From: Eggerthella timonensis
GTDB lineage: Bacteria; Actinomycetota; Coriobacteriia; Coriobacteriales; Eggerthellaceae
Direction: 5' to 3'
NCBI RefSeq assembly: GCF_900184265.1
Contig: NZ_FXXA01000002.1
Coordinates: forward strand, 2,342,539 to 2,406,538
DNA: 64,000 nucleotides
Numbering within the stretch: the stretch's first letter is position 1; every line of letters begins with the position of its first letter. Made by a program: the position numbers and the translations under genes. Below are positions 1-7,904 of this stretch, one piece after another. Below the pieces are notes generated by a model. The model was given only the letters and a program-made list of their open reading frames with translations. It did no database searches and was not told the origin of the DNA.

Positions 1-621
1 GTGGTGTCGAGCGGTGGAAAGGGCTACGGCTCCGCTCGCGAAATCGACCACTTCATCGAGCAAGAGGCTATGATCGTCTATCAGATCGACGGCGAGCCTC
101 TTTCGTGGCTGCACGGATACCCCTGCATGCTCATGTCGGGCGGCGTGGCGGCGGATGCCGACATCAAATGCTGCTCCGACTTCATCCTGCAGTCGGGAGA
201 AGATTCGGCGCGCTCAGAGGGGAAGGTCGATTACAGCGGAAACTACTACGGCAAGCCGGGCGTTGGCGTGTTCGGCGTGTATGAAGGCCAGATCGTCGAG
301 GTAGGAGAGCCTTTCACGGTTCGCGGTTATGCCGATGGGTGGAACGAGTCCATCGCTGCGATGGAGATATCGCTTGATCGTGGCAAGACGTGGAAGCGCT
401 TCGATACCCCCGACACCTCAACGCTGAATTGGGTGACGTGGGAATACACTTTCACTCCAACCGAGGAGTCGGCCTATTGCATAGCGGTTCGCGCGGTAAG
501 CGAGACGGGGCGTGTCACCACGATCGCACCGTACACCGGTCGAGACGAGTCGGCGGCTCCTGTGGAGAAGATGATCGTGGCGAAGAACGATGTGTCGGCA
601 TACGAAAGCGAGGCGAAGTAA
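1..621 (+). CDS. Sulfite-oxidase-like molybdopterin oxidoreductase, C-terminal part (5' end outside window)
   Basis: The frame is open from the first base, so the N-terminus lies upstream. The visible 206 residues cover the end of a molybdopterin-binding domain (MLMSGGVAADADIKCCSDFI) and then a beta-rich domain of the Mo-co dimerisation type, with the hallmarks VGEPFTVRGYADGWNESIAAMEISLDRGKTW split around residues 100-130 and a WEYTFTP strand. Enzymes of this family oxidise or reduce small oxyanions or S/N-oxides, usually outside the cytoplasmic membrane, passing electrons to a heme or quinone partner. No partner is visible here. A second, smaller family member begins 15 bases downstream, suggesting one operon. 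The family call is good; the substrate cannot be inferred. Confidence 0.75.
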   Translation: MVSSGGKGYGSAREIDHFIEQEAMIVYQIDGEPLSWLHGYPCMLMSGGVAADADIKCCSDFILQSGEDSARSEGKVDYSGNYYGKPGVGVFGVYEGQIVEVGEPFTVRGYADGWNESIAAMEISLDRGKTWKRFDTPDTSTLNWVTWEYTFTPTEESAYCIAVRAVSETGRVTTIAPYTGRDESAAPVEKMIVAKNDVSAYESEAK

Positions 622-635
622 CCGTGGAGCAGAGG

Positions 636-1430
636 ATGAGAAGGATCGCAGGCGTTGCGGGCTCGGCCCTGATGTTGGGATCGATGGGAGCGGGCGCGAC
701 GTTGGCTTTCGCCCAGGAGACTGCCCAGCCAGAGATAGCCGCCGTCGATGCATCGCAGTTTGGTGGCGCGCGGAAAACCGTTTCGAACGTCGAGGGAGCG
801 TTTTCTTTTGATCAGGATACCCTCGCTTCGAAAGACGCTATCGCGCGAGCGCTCGGCAAGGCGAGCGCGCGTCTTTGTGGTTCGAGCTTCGCGGAGACGG
901 CACACCGTGCGGAAGGGAGTAGGCCTGCAGGAGCGTGGATCATCTCGATTGGCGGGGAAGTGGAGAACGCTTTCAGCGCCACGCTGAATGAGCTTGCCGA
1001 AAAAGGCGCGCAGCATGTCGTCATGGGATGCTCGTGTGGCGGGAATCCTGCCGGCGGGACGGCGAGCGCGAACGCCGAAGTGGAGGGCGTCCCTCTACAG
1101 ACGATACTCGAGACGGCGCGGCCGAACGAAGGTGCCAATACGATCGTGTTCACGTCTTCCGACGGTTACGAAGTGGCGCTGCCGCTGTTCTACATGCGGC
1201 ATCATTATGCGCTGATTGCGAGCACCTTGAACGAGGCTCCTCTCGAAGACTCGATAGGCGGCACCAACCAGCTGTGGCTCGGATCGACCTCCGCGTTCTA
1301 TTTCGCGCGCGATATCGTATCCATCGACATCGAGACGCGCCAAACCCCTCCTCCTGTTCCTGGAACCGAAGAAGCTGAGCGTGCTAACCTGCCGAACGTC
1401 AGTGTCACCTATGGCGGCGAATCACGATGA
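636..1430 (+). CDS. Secreted sulfite-oxidase-like molybdopterin domain protein (catalytic half of a split gene)
   Basis: This 264-residue product starts with a signal peptide (MRRIAGVAGSALMLGSMGAG, cleavage near FAQ-ETA), so it should act outside the membrane. The middle has the motif GCSCGGNPAG, which may supply the cysteine ligand to molybdenum, and GANTIVFTSSDGYEVALPL, a conserved stretch of sulfite-oxidase-fold enzymes. I chose ATG 636 because GGAG lies six bases upstream; GTG 624 is an alternative. The frame stops just before the dimerisation domain, which continues in another frame at 1427 with an ATGA overlap. Adding one base near 1425 would fuse the two, so this may be a frameshifted gene or a real two-subunit arrangement. 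Confidence 0.6.
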   Translation: MRRIAGVAGSALMLGSMGAGATLAFAQETAQPEIAAVDASQFGGARKTVSNVEGAFSFDQDTLASKDAIARALGKASARLCGSSFAETAHRAEGSRPAGAWIISIGGEVENAFSATLNELAEKGAQHVVMGCSCGGNPAGGTASANAEVEGVPLQTILETARPNEGANTIVFTSSDGYEVALPLFYMRHHYALIASTLNEAPLEDSIGGTNQLWLGSTSAFYFARDIVSIDIETRQTPPPVPGTEEAERANLPNVSVTYGGESR

Positions 1431-1705
1431 TTGCGCACATGAACGGACGCGTGGGACATCCCATGCGGTTCAAGGGGTCGGCTTATGATTTCGGTCACGC
1501 CATCGTCGCGATCCAATTCTCGCTCGACGATGGTGCCACCTGGACCACGTACGAAACTCCCGAGACGAACGATTTTCAAAATGTGGGATGGACGTTTGAT
1601 TACGCTCCCGAGGAGCCGGGATGTTACGTCTTGAAGGTTCGTTCGGTGAACGATGAGGGCGCGGCGAGCCCCGAAGCCGCGTTCGCGGAATTCACCGTCG
1701 CGTGA
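1427..1705 (+). CDS. Mo-co dimerisation (Ig-like) domain, separate frame from the catalytic half
   Basis: The 92-residue product (AYDFGHAIVAIQFSLDDGAT, then WTFDYAPEEPGCYVLKVRSV) matches the C-terminal beta-sandwich found fused to the molybdopterin domain in this enzyme family; the gene at 1-621 shows the same module still fused. It has no signal peptide of its own, so as a separate protein it could not follow the catalytic half out of the cell unless carried along. Its ATG overlaps the upstream stop codon as ATGA, which would allow translational coupling. The missing signal makes a recent frameshift, or a sequencing error, more likely than a functional split. Confidence 0.55.
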   Translation: MIAHMNGRVGHPMRFKGSAYDFGHAIVAIQFSLDDGATWTTYETPETNDFQNVGWTFDYAPEEPGCYVLKVRSVNDEGAASPEAAFAEFTVA

Positions 1706-1712
1706 CATGGAC

Positions 1713-1744
1713 GCGCCTGGGACACTTTCGCGCGTCCCAGGCGC
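1713..1744. terminator. Hairpin between convergent genes
   Basis: Perfect 11-base arms GCGCCTGGGAC (1713-1723) and GTCCCAGGCGC (1734-1744) around a 10-base loop, eight bases after the stop of the molybdoenzyme gene and five before the stop of the convergent merR gene. It probably serves both directions. No long T run follows on either side. Confidence 0.6.
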
Positions 1745-1748
1745 AACT

Positions 1749-2624
1749 CTATCGTGCGGGCCTCACCGGCGCACAGAACCGGTAGAGCAGGTTCTCGCCG
1801 ATGTTGAAGAATCGCGGGTAGCGGCAAAGAACCTCGCCGAACACGTCCCCTGCCAATTCCAAATGTTTCTTATGTGCGTAATCGGCCATACGGATCAGTC
1901 GATCGGTGTCCAGCTCTTGACCCGCGTCGTCGTACGCTCGATCCAGGTACAGCGTGAGGTGCTCACCGCCGGGCAACGGCTCGGAGTCCTCGAAACAGGC
2001 TCCGAACGATTCGTTGACGAAGGCGAAGATGTGCTCTTTGGAAGGCTCGCGCTCTTCGACGCTGTCTTTTGGGATAAGGACGCCGAGGTCATGGAAAAGG
2101 GAGTGAGGATAGCCTCGATCGTATACTTCCTGACGCGCGTGCCGCATTGCCCATTCCCATTGCTCGGCGGTGCTCGACGAAGCCCCCGCACGCAGTTTTT
2201 TCGGGTCGGGAACTTTGAATTTGACGATATGGCGCACGGGAAGCATCTCAAGCATGATCTGATCGATGATCGGTTTATCCAGATAGGTTGCGCAGCTTTC
2301 GACAAGGCCTTCCGCCGCCTGACGAGCTATGGCGAGCTCGCGTTGCTGCTCTTTTATCGCTTCGAGCCGCTCGACGGCCTCCTGTTGGAGATAGCCCATA
2401 TCCTTGAGCTCGTCGATGCGGCTTATCTCGTTGAGCGAGAACCCTATTTGCTGCAATTGAAGGATCATGTCCAACTTGGTCGACTGCTGGATATCGTAGT
2501 AGCGCCGTCCCGTCGCCTCGTCGACGTATTTGGGGATGAGGATCCCCTTCTCCTGATACACGCGCAACGCCTTCTCGGAAATCCGGTTCGCTTTCGCCAT
2601 CTGGCCGGATGTCAGATATTCCAT
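1749..2624 (-). CDS. MerR-family transcriptional regulator with C-terminal effector domain
   Basis: The 291-residue protein opens with a MerR winged helix (YLTSGQMAKANRISEKALRV, residues 3-22, then GRRYYDIQQSTKLDMILQLQ), followed by a coiled dimerisation helix (residues about 80-115). The C-terminal half, with YDRGYPHSLFHDLGVLIPKD and GGEHLTLYLDRAYDDAG, resembles a GyrI-like or AraC-type effector-binding domain, so a small organic ligand is plausible. ATG 2624 coincides with the domain start; upstream in-frame ATGs at 2702 and 2708 would add a basic, unrelated leader. The divergent neighbourhood holds only a broken dehydrogenase, so the target is unknown. Confidence 0.8.
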   Translation of the reverse strand: MEYLTSGQMAKANRISEKALRVYQEKGILIPKYVDEATGRRYYDIQQSTKLDMILQLQQIGFSLNEISRIDELKDMGYLQQEAVERLEAIKEQQRELAIARQAAEGLVESCATYLDKPIIDQIMLEMLPVRHIVKFKVPDPKKLRAGASSSTAEQWEWAMRHARQEVYDRGYPHSLFHDLGVLIPKDSVEEREPSKEHIFAFVNESFGACFEDSEPLPGGEHLTLYLDRAYDDAGQELDTDRLIRMADYAHKKHLELAGDVFGEVLCRYPRFFNIGENLLYRFCAPVRPAR

Positions 2625-2660
2625 CCCCTCGCCCCGTTCGTATTTCGGTCGTTTCCCCTT

Positions 2661-2699
2661 GGGGCTTGCAGCCCCTTTGCTCTTCGGGCCATTGTATAT
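2661..2699 (-). promoter_or_regulatory. Possible merR promoter with palindrome
   Basis: On the minus strand a TATACA -10-like hexamer (2694-2699) precedes a perfect 6-base-arm palindrome GGGGCT-TGC-AGCCCC (2661-2675), just upstream of the regulator start. The palindrome could be an autoregulatory site or a leader hairpin. No convincing -35 was seen. Confidence 0.3.
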
Positions 2700-2794
2700 C
2701 ATCTGCATTCCGTGCCTGGGACGAACGGGGCGTCTCGCGTGCGCATGGCGAAGGGCGCGTGCAAGCGTGGTCACCTCGCGTGCGCCCGCCCGCG

Positions 2795-3268
2795 CTAGCT
2801 CTGCGGCTTCAGGGGGCCGTAGAAGTACGAGGCGGTGGCGCCGCCGTCCACGAGGCCACTTCACCGCTTCGGCCATCACGCGCTTCTCGTTGCAGCGCTT
2901 CGCCAGCTGGTAGGCGTGCAGCGTGTAGACGATGTTCTCCGGTTGGAGGATGTCCAGATCCAGCAGCTCTTCGGCAGGCGTGGTGGCCAGCAGCTCGTCG
3001 ACCTCGGCGCCGAGCGCGGGCATGCGGTGTCCCGACTGGCTCGAGATGGTGACGCCGGCGCCGTCCCGCTTGACGACCTTGCCCACCTCTTCCAGCAGCA
3101 TGGCGGTGCCGTAGAGGTCGACCGCGAGGATGGCCTCGACAGGAGCTTGGCTGGGCGAGACGCCCGTCGCGTTCACGAGCATGGCACGATGGTCACGCCG
3201 TACCCCATGCGCCGCGCGATGGCCAAGCCGATCTGGCCGGCGCCGGTGAGTATCATCACGTCGTTCAT
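2795..3268 (-). pseudogene. Decayed short-chain dehydrogenase/reductase (SDR)
   Basis: A good ribosome binding site (AAGGAG) and ATG 3268 start MNDVMILTGAGQIGLAIARR, the TGxxxGxG cofactor motif of an SDR enzyme. After about 28 codons the frame jumps: the next recognisable SDR segment (LVNATGVSPSQAPVEAILAV, then YQLAKRCNEKRVMAEAVKW with the YxxxK catalytic pair) is in another frame, and after EAVKW the sequence passes straight to the usual C-terminus VDGGATASYFYGPL in a third frame, ending at a stop at 2795-2797. Two internal blocks are missing (part of the cofactor region and the segment between the catalytic helix and the C-terminus), so the roughly 270-residue enzyme is reduced to about 158 codons and cannot be active. 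Confidence 0.75.
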
Positions 3269-3398
3269 GCCGTGCTCCTTAGGTTTCGTCCTTCGATGTC
3301 GCCGAGGAGCATACGGCTTGGAGCCGACTCCGAGTCAAGAGGCATTTTCGGAGCCCGCGCGCCCGTGCGGGCGGGCAGACGCGCGGGCTCCCGTCCCG

Positions 3399-4517
3399 CT
3401 ACAGCCCCAGGCCCTTCGCCACGTTGGCGATGAAGTCCTGGACGTTCGTCACAATGCCGCGGGAGGCCAGCGAGCCGCGGTCGATGAGCTTGTTCACGGC
3501 GAACTCGGCGATGTCGACGCAGTAGAAGTACACCTGGCGTACGGTGCCGTCCTCGAGCACGCGGTACGACGGCGTCATGTTGCCCGTGGCGATGGTGTGC
3601 AGCATGGTGGCCATGCACACGACGGTGGTGGCTTTGCGCAGGTGGGCGCGCATGGCGTCCTGCGCCTCGTAGGCGTTGCCCAGCACGCACGGCAGCGGGC
3701 CGTCGTCGCGGATGGAGCCCGCCAGCACGTAGGGCACGCCCTTCTTCTCGAGGGCGTGCATGATGCCGCTCGTCACCTGCTCCTCCTCGATGAAGCGCTC
3801 GATGGAGCCGTACGGCCGCACGCGGTTGATGGTGTCGAGGTGGTTGTAGTGGCCGAGCGGGCGGTTCTCCTGCGTCTCGATGTCCTGGCCGAGCGCGGTG
3901 TGGAAGTAGGAGCCCTCCAGGTCGTGCGTGGCCAGCGCGTTGCCGGCGAACACCGCGTCGGCGTACCCGGCCTCGATGATCTTCGAGAACGCCGTGCGCG
4001 AGAACCCGTTGAACGAGAACGCCGGCCCCATGACCCACACGATGTAGCCGTGCTCTCGCTCGTGCTTCAGCAGCTCGTACAGCTCGTCGTATTCGCGGGA
4101 GAACGCGGTCTCGCGCGAGCGTCCCAGGCGGAAGGCGAAGTTGTCGGCGTGCCTGCCGGCGTCGGCCAGCTCGCCCTCGTCGTCCGGCGCGGCGTCGAAC
4201 CCGTTCGTGTGGACGTAGATGCCCTGCGCGCCCGACTCGGTGCGCCCGAACACGATGGCGTCGCCTGCGCGGATGTGGCGGAACTCGCGAACGAAGATGC
4301 GCCCGTTTTCGAAGACGGGCACGCAGTCCATGCGGCTGTCCTCCGCGAGCAGCCACGTGCCGTCGATCTTGAAGTACTCGGGGTAGATGCTCATGGCGTG
4401 GTAGCCCTCGGGCGCCACGCCGTCCTTCGGCGCGGGGAGCAGCAGGGCGTCGGGCGCGCCGGCCAGCGGCTCGCGGTCGAAGTCGGGCGCGGTGTAGGGG
4501 TTCAGCGCGAAGCTCAT
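3399..4517 (-). CDS. Ornithine cyclodeaminase, TIGR00300 (LOR/SDH-like) family
   Basis: This 372-residue protein belongs to the family whose members form the C-terminal domain of cyanobacterial AgrE/ArgZ and the archaeal-type ornithine cyclodeaminase, converting ornithine to proline and ammonia with NAD. Diagnostic stretches are AGSIRDDGPLPCVLGNAYEA, the TMLHTIATGNM motif and CVDIAEFAVNKLIDRGS near the C-terminus; the N-terminal part (residues 20-120) is the LOR/SDH conserved domain. It is not related to the common mu-crystallin-type enzyme. It stands alone on the minus strand with its own promoter. The family is clear; the activity is inherited from a few characterised members. Confidence 0.75.
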   Translation of the reverse strand: MSFALNPYTAPDFDREPLAGAPDALLLPAPKDGVAPEGYHAMSIYPEYFKIDGTWLLAEDSRMDCVPVFENGRIFVREFRHIRAGDAIVFGRTESGAQGIYVHTNGFDAAPDDEGELADAGRHADNFAFRLGRSRETAFSREYDELYELLKHEREHGYIVWVMGPAFSFNGFSRTAFSKIIEAGYADAVFAGNALATHDLEGSYFHTALGQDIETQENRPLGHYNHLDTINRVRPYGSIERFIEEEQVTSGIMHALEKKGVPYVLAGSIRDDGPLPCVLGNAYEAQDAMRAHLRKATTVVCMATMLHTIATGNMTPSYRVLEDGTVRQVYFYCVDIAEFAVNKLIDRGSLASRGIVTNVQDFIANVAKGLGL

Positions 4518-4556
4518 GGGCGGCCTTCTTTCTGAAACGTCTCTCTCGGAGGGCGA

Positions 4557-4562
4557 TTATAG
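4557..4562 (-). promoter_or_regulatory. -10 element of the ornithine cyclodeaminase gene
   Basis: A perfect TATAAT on the minus strand, 40 bases upstream of the start codon. The -35 region 17 bases further upstream (TGCGGA) is poor, so activation or an extended element may be needed. Confidence 0.45.
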
Positions 4563-4672
4563 CAGGAGAGGGGGCATCCGCACCGCAGGCGCTCGTACGC
4601 CCGCCGCCCGGGGTGTCGCGGGGAGCGCGCGGCAGCGGGGCGCACGCCGATGCCCCCGTCCCCTGGCGTTTT

Positions 4673-4823
4673 GGGCGCGAATCGGCACCCCTGCCGATCT
4701 CGAATCGCTTCCTGCCTGCCGTGCGGTTCGAATGATGAGCAAAACCCCTGACGGCATTGATTCTCGGCGCGTTTCGAGGCTCCGCGATCCCTCGAAGATT
4801 GTCAGGGGTGCCGATTCACGCCC
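4673..4823. repeat. 151-bp inverted-repeat element in the intergenic region 4518-4985
   Basis: The ends are 21-base inverted repeats: left 4673-4693 (contains GAATCGGCACCCCTG) and right 4803-4823 (contains CAGGGGTGCCGATTC), 20 of 21 matching, with weaker similarity outside them. The interior encodes nothing recognisable. It looks like a small non-autonomous element or a large structured intergenic repeat. The rest of the 468-base gap holds a TATAAT for the gene to the left and a TAGAAT (4937-4942) that may serve the helicase to the right. Confidence 0.6.
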
Positions 4824-4985
4824 GGAAACGCGATGCAACCTTGCGGCGGGCCCCGGCGGAGAAGCCCGAAGCCGACGAAGAGCCGCCCGGCCCCGTGTTC
4901 TTTTCCGTTCCGGGGCGTTCGGGCGGGCGGCTCGGGTAGAATACGCTTTCGAACAACGATTCCAGACTCCCGGAGGCCTTTCCCC

Positions 4986-7619
4986 ATGGTTGAACGCGCG
5001 CAGGATGCAACGACCGAGCCCGTCCCGTCCGTCCCGCCCGACGGCGAGGGCGCGTTCGCGCACGGCTCGCTGGGCCGGCTCGCTCCCGCTTGGTGGGAGC
5101 CAGCCGAGGGCGAGCCCGAGCCCGAGCCGTGGCTTTCGCCCGACGCGGCGCTCGACCGCTTCCTCGACTGGACGCGTGCGCGCGGCATCGAGCTGTGGCC
5201 CCACCAGGAAGAGGCGCTCATGGACCTCATGGTGGGCGACCACGTGATCCTCGGCACGCCCACGGGCTCGGGCAAGTCGCTCGTGGCTCTGGGAATGCAG
5301 TTCATGGCGCTGGCCACGGGAAAGCGCTCGTACTACACAGCGCCCATCAAGGCGCTGGTCAGCGAGAAGTTCTTCAGCCTCGTGGAGGTGCTCGGCCGCG
5401 AGAACGTGGGCATGATCACGGGCGACGCGCACATCAACGCCGAGGCGCCCGTCATCTGCTGCACGGCCGAGATCCTGGCCAACCAGGCGCTGCGCGAGGG
5501 CGAGGCCGCCGACGTAGGCTGCGTGGCCATGGACGAGTTCCACTTCTACGGCGATGCCGATCGCGGCTGGGCGTGGCAGGTGCCGCTGCTCACGCTGCCG
5601 AAGACGCAGTTCCTTCTCATGAGCGCCACGTTGGGCGACGTCAGCGCCATCGCGGCGTCGCTTAAGGAGCGCACGGGCACGGACGTGGACGTCGTCGCCG
5701 ACGCGCCGCGCCCGGTGCCGCTGTCGTACGAGTACGTGGAGATGCCGCTCGAGGGCACGGTGGAGCTGGCCTTGCGCAAGGGCGAGGCGCCGCTGTACCT
5801 CGTGCACTTCTCGCAGGACGCGGCGCTGGCCACCGCGCAGGCGCTGTCGAGCTACGGCGTGGCCTCCAAGGAGCAGCGCGAGCTCGTCAAGGAGGCCGTG
5901 AAGGGCACGCGCTTCACCACGGCGTTCGGCAAGACGCTCAAGCGCCTGCTGGCGAGCGGCGTGGGCGTGCACCACGCGGGCATGCTGCCGCGCTACCGGC
6001 TGCTCGTGGAGAAGCTGGCCCAGCAGGGCCTCCTGCCCGTCATCTGCGGCACCGACACGCTGGGCGTGGGCATCAACGTGCCCATCCATACCGTGGTGCT
6101 CACGCAGCTCACGAAGTTCGACGGCTACAAGATGCGCCGTCTGCGCGCCCGCGAGTTCCATCAGATCGTGGGCCGCGCGGGGCGCTCGGGCTTCGACACC
6201 GAGGGCATGGTGATCGCCGAGGCCCCTGAGCACGACATCGAGAACGCGAAGCTCATGGCGAAGGCGGGCGACGATCCGAAGAAGATCCGCAAGGTCAAGA
6301 AGAAGCAGCCGCCCGAGGGCTTCGTCACCTGGAACAAGCAGACCTTCGAGCGCCTCATCGCGGCGGTGCCCGAGACGTTGAAGCCGCGCATGAAGATCAC
6401 CCACTCTATGGTGCTGTCCGAGGTGGTGCAGGGCGGCGACGCGTACAGCCGCGTGCGCCGGCTCATCGAGGACTCGGCGCAGACCGCCGAGGAGAAGGCC
6501 GCGCTCGTCGTGCGCGCCGACGAGATATTCGAGACGCTCGTGAACGCCGACGTCATCGAGAGCGTCGAGGGCGAGGACGGGGGCACCGCGTACGTGACCA
6601 CGGTCGACCTGCCCGAGGACTTCGCGCTCGACCAGCCGCTGTCGCCGTTTCTGCTGGCGGCGCTCGAGCTGCTCGACCCGGAAAGCGACACGTACGCGCT
6701 CGACGTCATCTCCATGGCCGAGGCCACGCTGGAGAACCCGCGCCAGGTGCTGCGCGCCCAGGAGCGCGCCGCGCGCGACCGCGCCATGCAGGACATGAAG
6801 GCCGACGGCGTCGAGTACGAGGAGCGCCTCGAGCGCCTCGCCGAGATCACGTACCCGCGCCCGCTCGAGGAGCTGCTGGACGCCGCGTTCGAGCGCTACT
6901 GCGCCGACGTGCCCTGGGCGCGCGACTTCCAGCTGGAGCCGAAGTCGGTGCTGCGCGACATGCTGGAGGGCGCGTCCGACTTCAAGGGCTACGTGCAGCG
7001 CTACGGCATCGCGCGCTCGGAGGGCACGCTTCTGCGCTACCTATCCGACGCCTACCGCGTGCTCGACCGCACGGTGCCCGAGGCCTTGCGCGACGAGCGG
7101 CTCGCGGACGTCATCGCGTGGCTCGGCTTCGTCGTGCGCTCGGTGGACTCGAGCCTCGTGGACGAGTGGGAGAGCGCCGGCTCCGCAGCCGACGCCGCGC
7201 CGCCGACGGCGGACGACGTCGTGGTGGCCGACCGCCGCGGCCTCACCGTGCTCGTGCGCAACGCGCTGTTCCGGCGCGTGCGGCTGGCCTCGCAGGGGCG
7301 CGCGGCGGAGCTCGGCAAGCTCGACCAGGAATGGGGCTGCGGCGAACCGCGCTGGCAGCGCGCGCTCGACGCCTACTTCGAGGTGCACGAGGCCGTCCAG
7401 ATCGACGCCGACGCCCGCTCGATGGCCTACCTCGCCATCGACGAGGCGGACGAGGCGACCGACCGCGTGTGGCACGTGCGCCAGATATTCAGCGACCCTG
7501 AGGGCGACCACGATTTCGCCCTCGTCGCCGACGTCGACCTCGACGCCACCCAGGAGGAAGGCGAGGCGGTGTTCAAGAGCCTCCGCGCAGGCTTCGTGGA
7601 GGACCTGGAGGCGGAGTAG
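4986..7619 (+). CDS. Ski2-like DEAD/DEAH-box helicase (DUF3516 type)
   Basis: The 877-residue protein has an ordered set of superfamily 2 helicase motifs: Walker A GTPTGSGKS (90-98), a DEFH box (183-186), SAT in LLMSATLGD (213-215), and motif VI QIVGRAGRSG near residue 396. The C-terminal 400 residues are helical and correspond to the DUF3516 region found with this helicase in actinobacteria. It probably unwinds structured RNA using ATP; the target is unknown. ATG 4986 is preceded by GGAGG at the right distance; an upstream in-frame ATG at 4833 lacks one and would add a basic, low-complexity leader. It is a single-gene unit ending in a hairpin. Confidence 0.85.
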   Translation: MVERAQDATTEPVPSVPPDGEGAFAHGSLGRLAPAWWEPAEGEPEPEPWLSPDAALDRFLDWTRARGIELWPHQEEALMDLMVGDHVILGTPTGSGKSLVALGMQFMALATGKRSYYTAPIKALVSEKFFSLVEVLGRENVGMITGDAHINAEAPVICCTAEILANQALREGEAADVGCVAMDEFHFYGDADRGWAWQVPLLTLPKTQFLLMSATLGDVSAIAASLKERTGTDVDVVADAPRPVPLSYEYVEMPLEGTVELALRKGEAPLYLVHFSQDAALATAQALSSYGVASKEQRELVKEAVKGTRFTTAFGKTLKRLLASGVGVHHAGMLPRYRLLVEKLAQQGLLPVICGTDTLGVGINVPIHTVVLTQLTKFDGYKMRRLRAREFHQIVGRAGRSGFDTEGMVIAEAPEHDIENAKLMAKAGDDPKKIRKVKKKQPPEGFVTWNKQTFERLIAAVPETLKPRMKITHSMVLSEVVQGGDAYSRVRRLIEDSAQTAEEKAALVVRADEIFETLVNADVIESVEGEDGGTAYVTTVDLPEDFALDQPLSPFLLAALELLDPESDTYALDVISMAEATLENPRQVLRAQERAARDRAMQDMKADGVEYEERLERLAEITYPRPLEELLDAAFERYCADVPWARDFQLEPKSVLRDMLEGASDFKGYVQRYGIARSEGTLLRYLSDAYRVLDRTVPEALRDERLADVIAWLGFVVRSVDSSLVDEWESAGSAADAAPPTADDVVVADRRGLTVLVRNALFRRVRLASQGRAAELGKLDQEWGCGEPRWQRALDAYFEVHEAVQIDADARSMAYLAIDEADEATDRVWHVRQIFSDPEGDHDFALVADVDLDATQEEGEAVFKSLRAGFVEDLEAE

Positions 7620-7650
7620 CTCGCCCGATGCGCGGCTTCGCCTCGCCTCC

Positions 7651-7679
7651 CGCGCGCCGCGGACATGTTCCGGCGCGCG
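7651..7679 (+). terminator. Hairpin after the helicase gene
   Basis: Nine-base arms CGCGCGCCG (7651-7659) and CGGCGCGCG (7671-7679) around an 11-base loop, 32 bases after the stop codon. There is no T tract, so termination efficiency is uncertain. Confidence 0.4.
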
Positions 7680-7728
7680 TCTCCTCGAAAGCGCGGCAGG
7701 GTGCGACTGCCCAGGATCCCCCCCAACT

Positions 7729-7759
7729 TGTCCCAAAGGTGCCTGTCCCCTTTGGGACA
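7729..7759. repeat. REP-like palindrome with the GGTGCCTGTCCCCTTTGGGA motif
   Basis: Inverted arms TGTCCCAAAGG (7729-7739) and CCTTTGGGACA (7749-7759) enclose the rest of a GGTGCCTGTCCCC unit. From general knowledge, this kind of unit recurs in many bacterial genomes as REP-like repeats. The surrounding gap 7620-7904 otherwise holds the helicase terminator and a CATACT (7833-7838) that may be the -10 of the next operon. Confidence 0.4.
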
Positions 7760-7904
7760 GGTTTGCTCCATCTCTCGTCCTCAACAATATTTTGAACCGT
7801 TCGCCCAGGTCTTCGCTTCGCTGACTTTTTGCCATACTGAGCATTTCGGTGCTGCGTCGCTGTGGCGAGGCGGCCGGAAGGTTAGGTGCGACGGGAGGAA
7901 ACGG

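Noticed and set aside
1653-2798. Open plus-strand frame across the MerR gene
   Set aside because: It lies opposite a recognisable MerR protein, lacks a ribosome binding site and shows no family features.
2625-3182. MerR protein extended upstream into dehydrogenase-like sequence as a fusion protein
   Set aside because: The dehydrogenase parts are in several frames with missing blocks, and a separate start matches the MerR domain start; the open frame is a by-product of the deletions.
4833-4985. Upstream start for the helicase
   Set aside because: The added 51 residues are basic and unlike the family, and GGAGG precedes ATG 4986.
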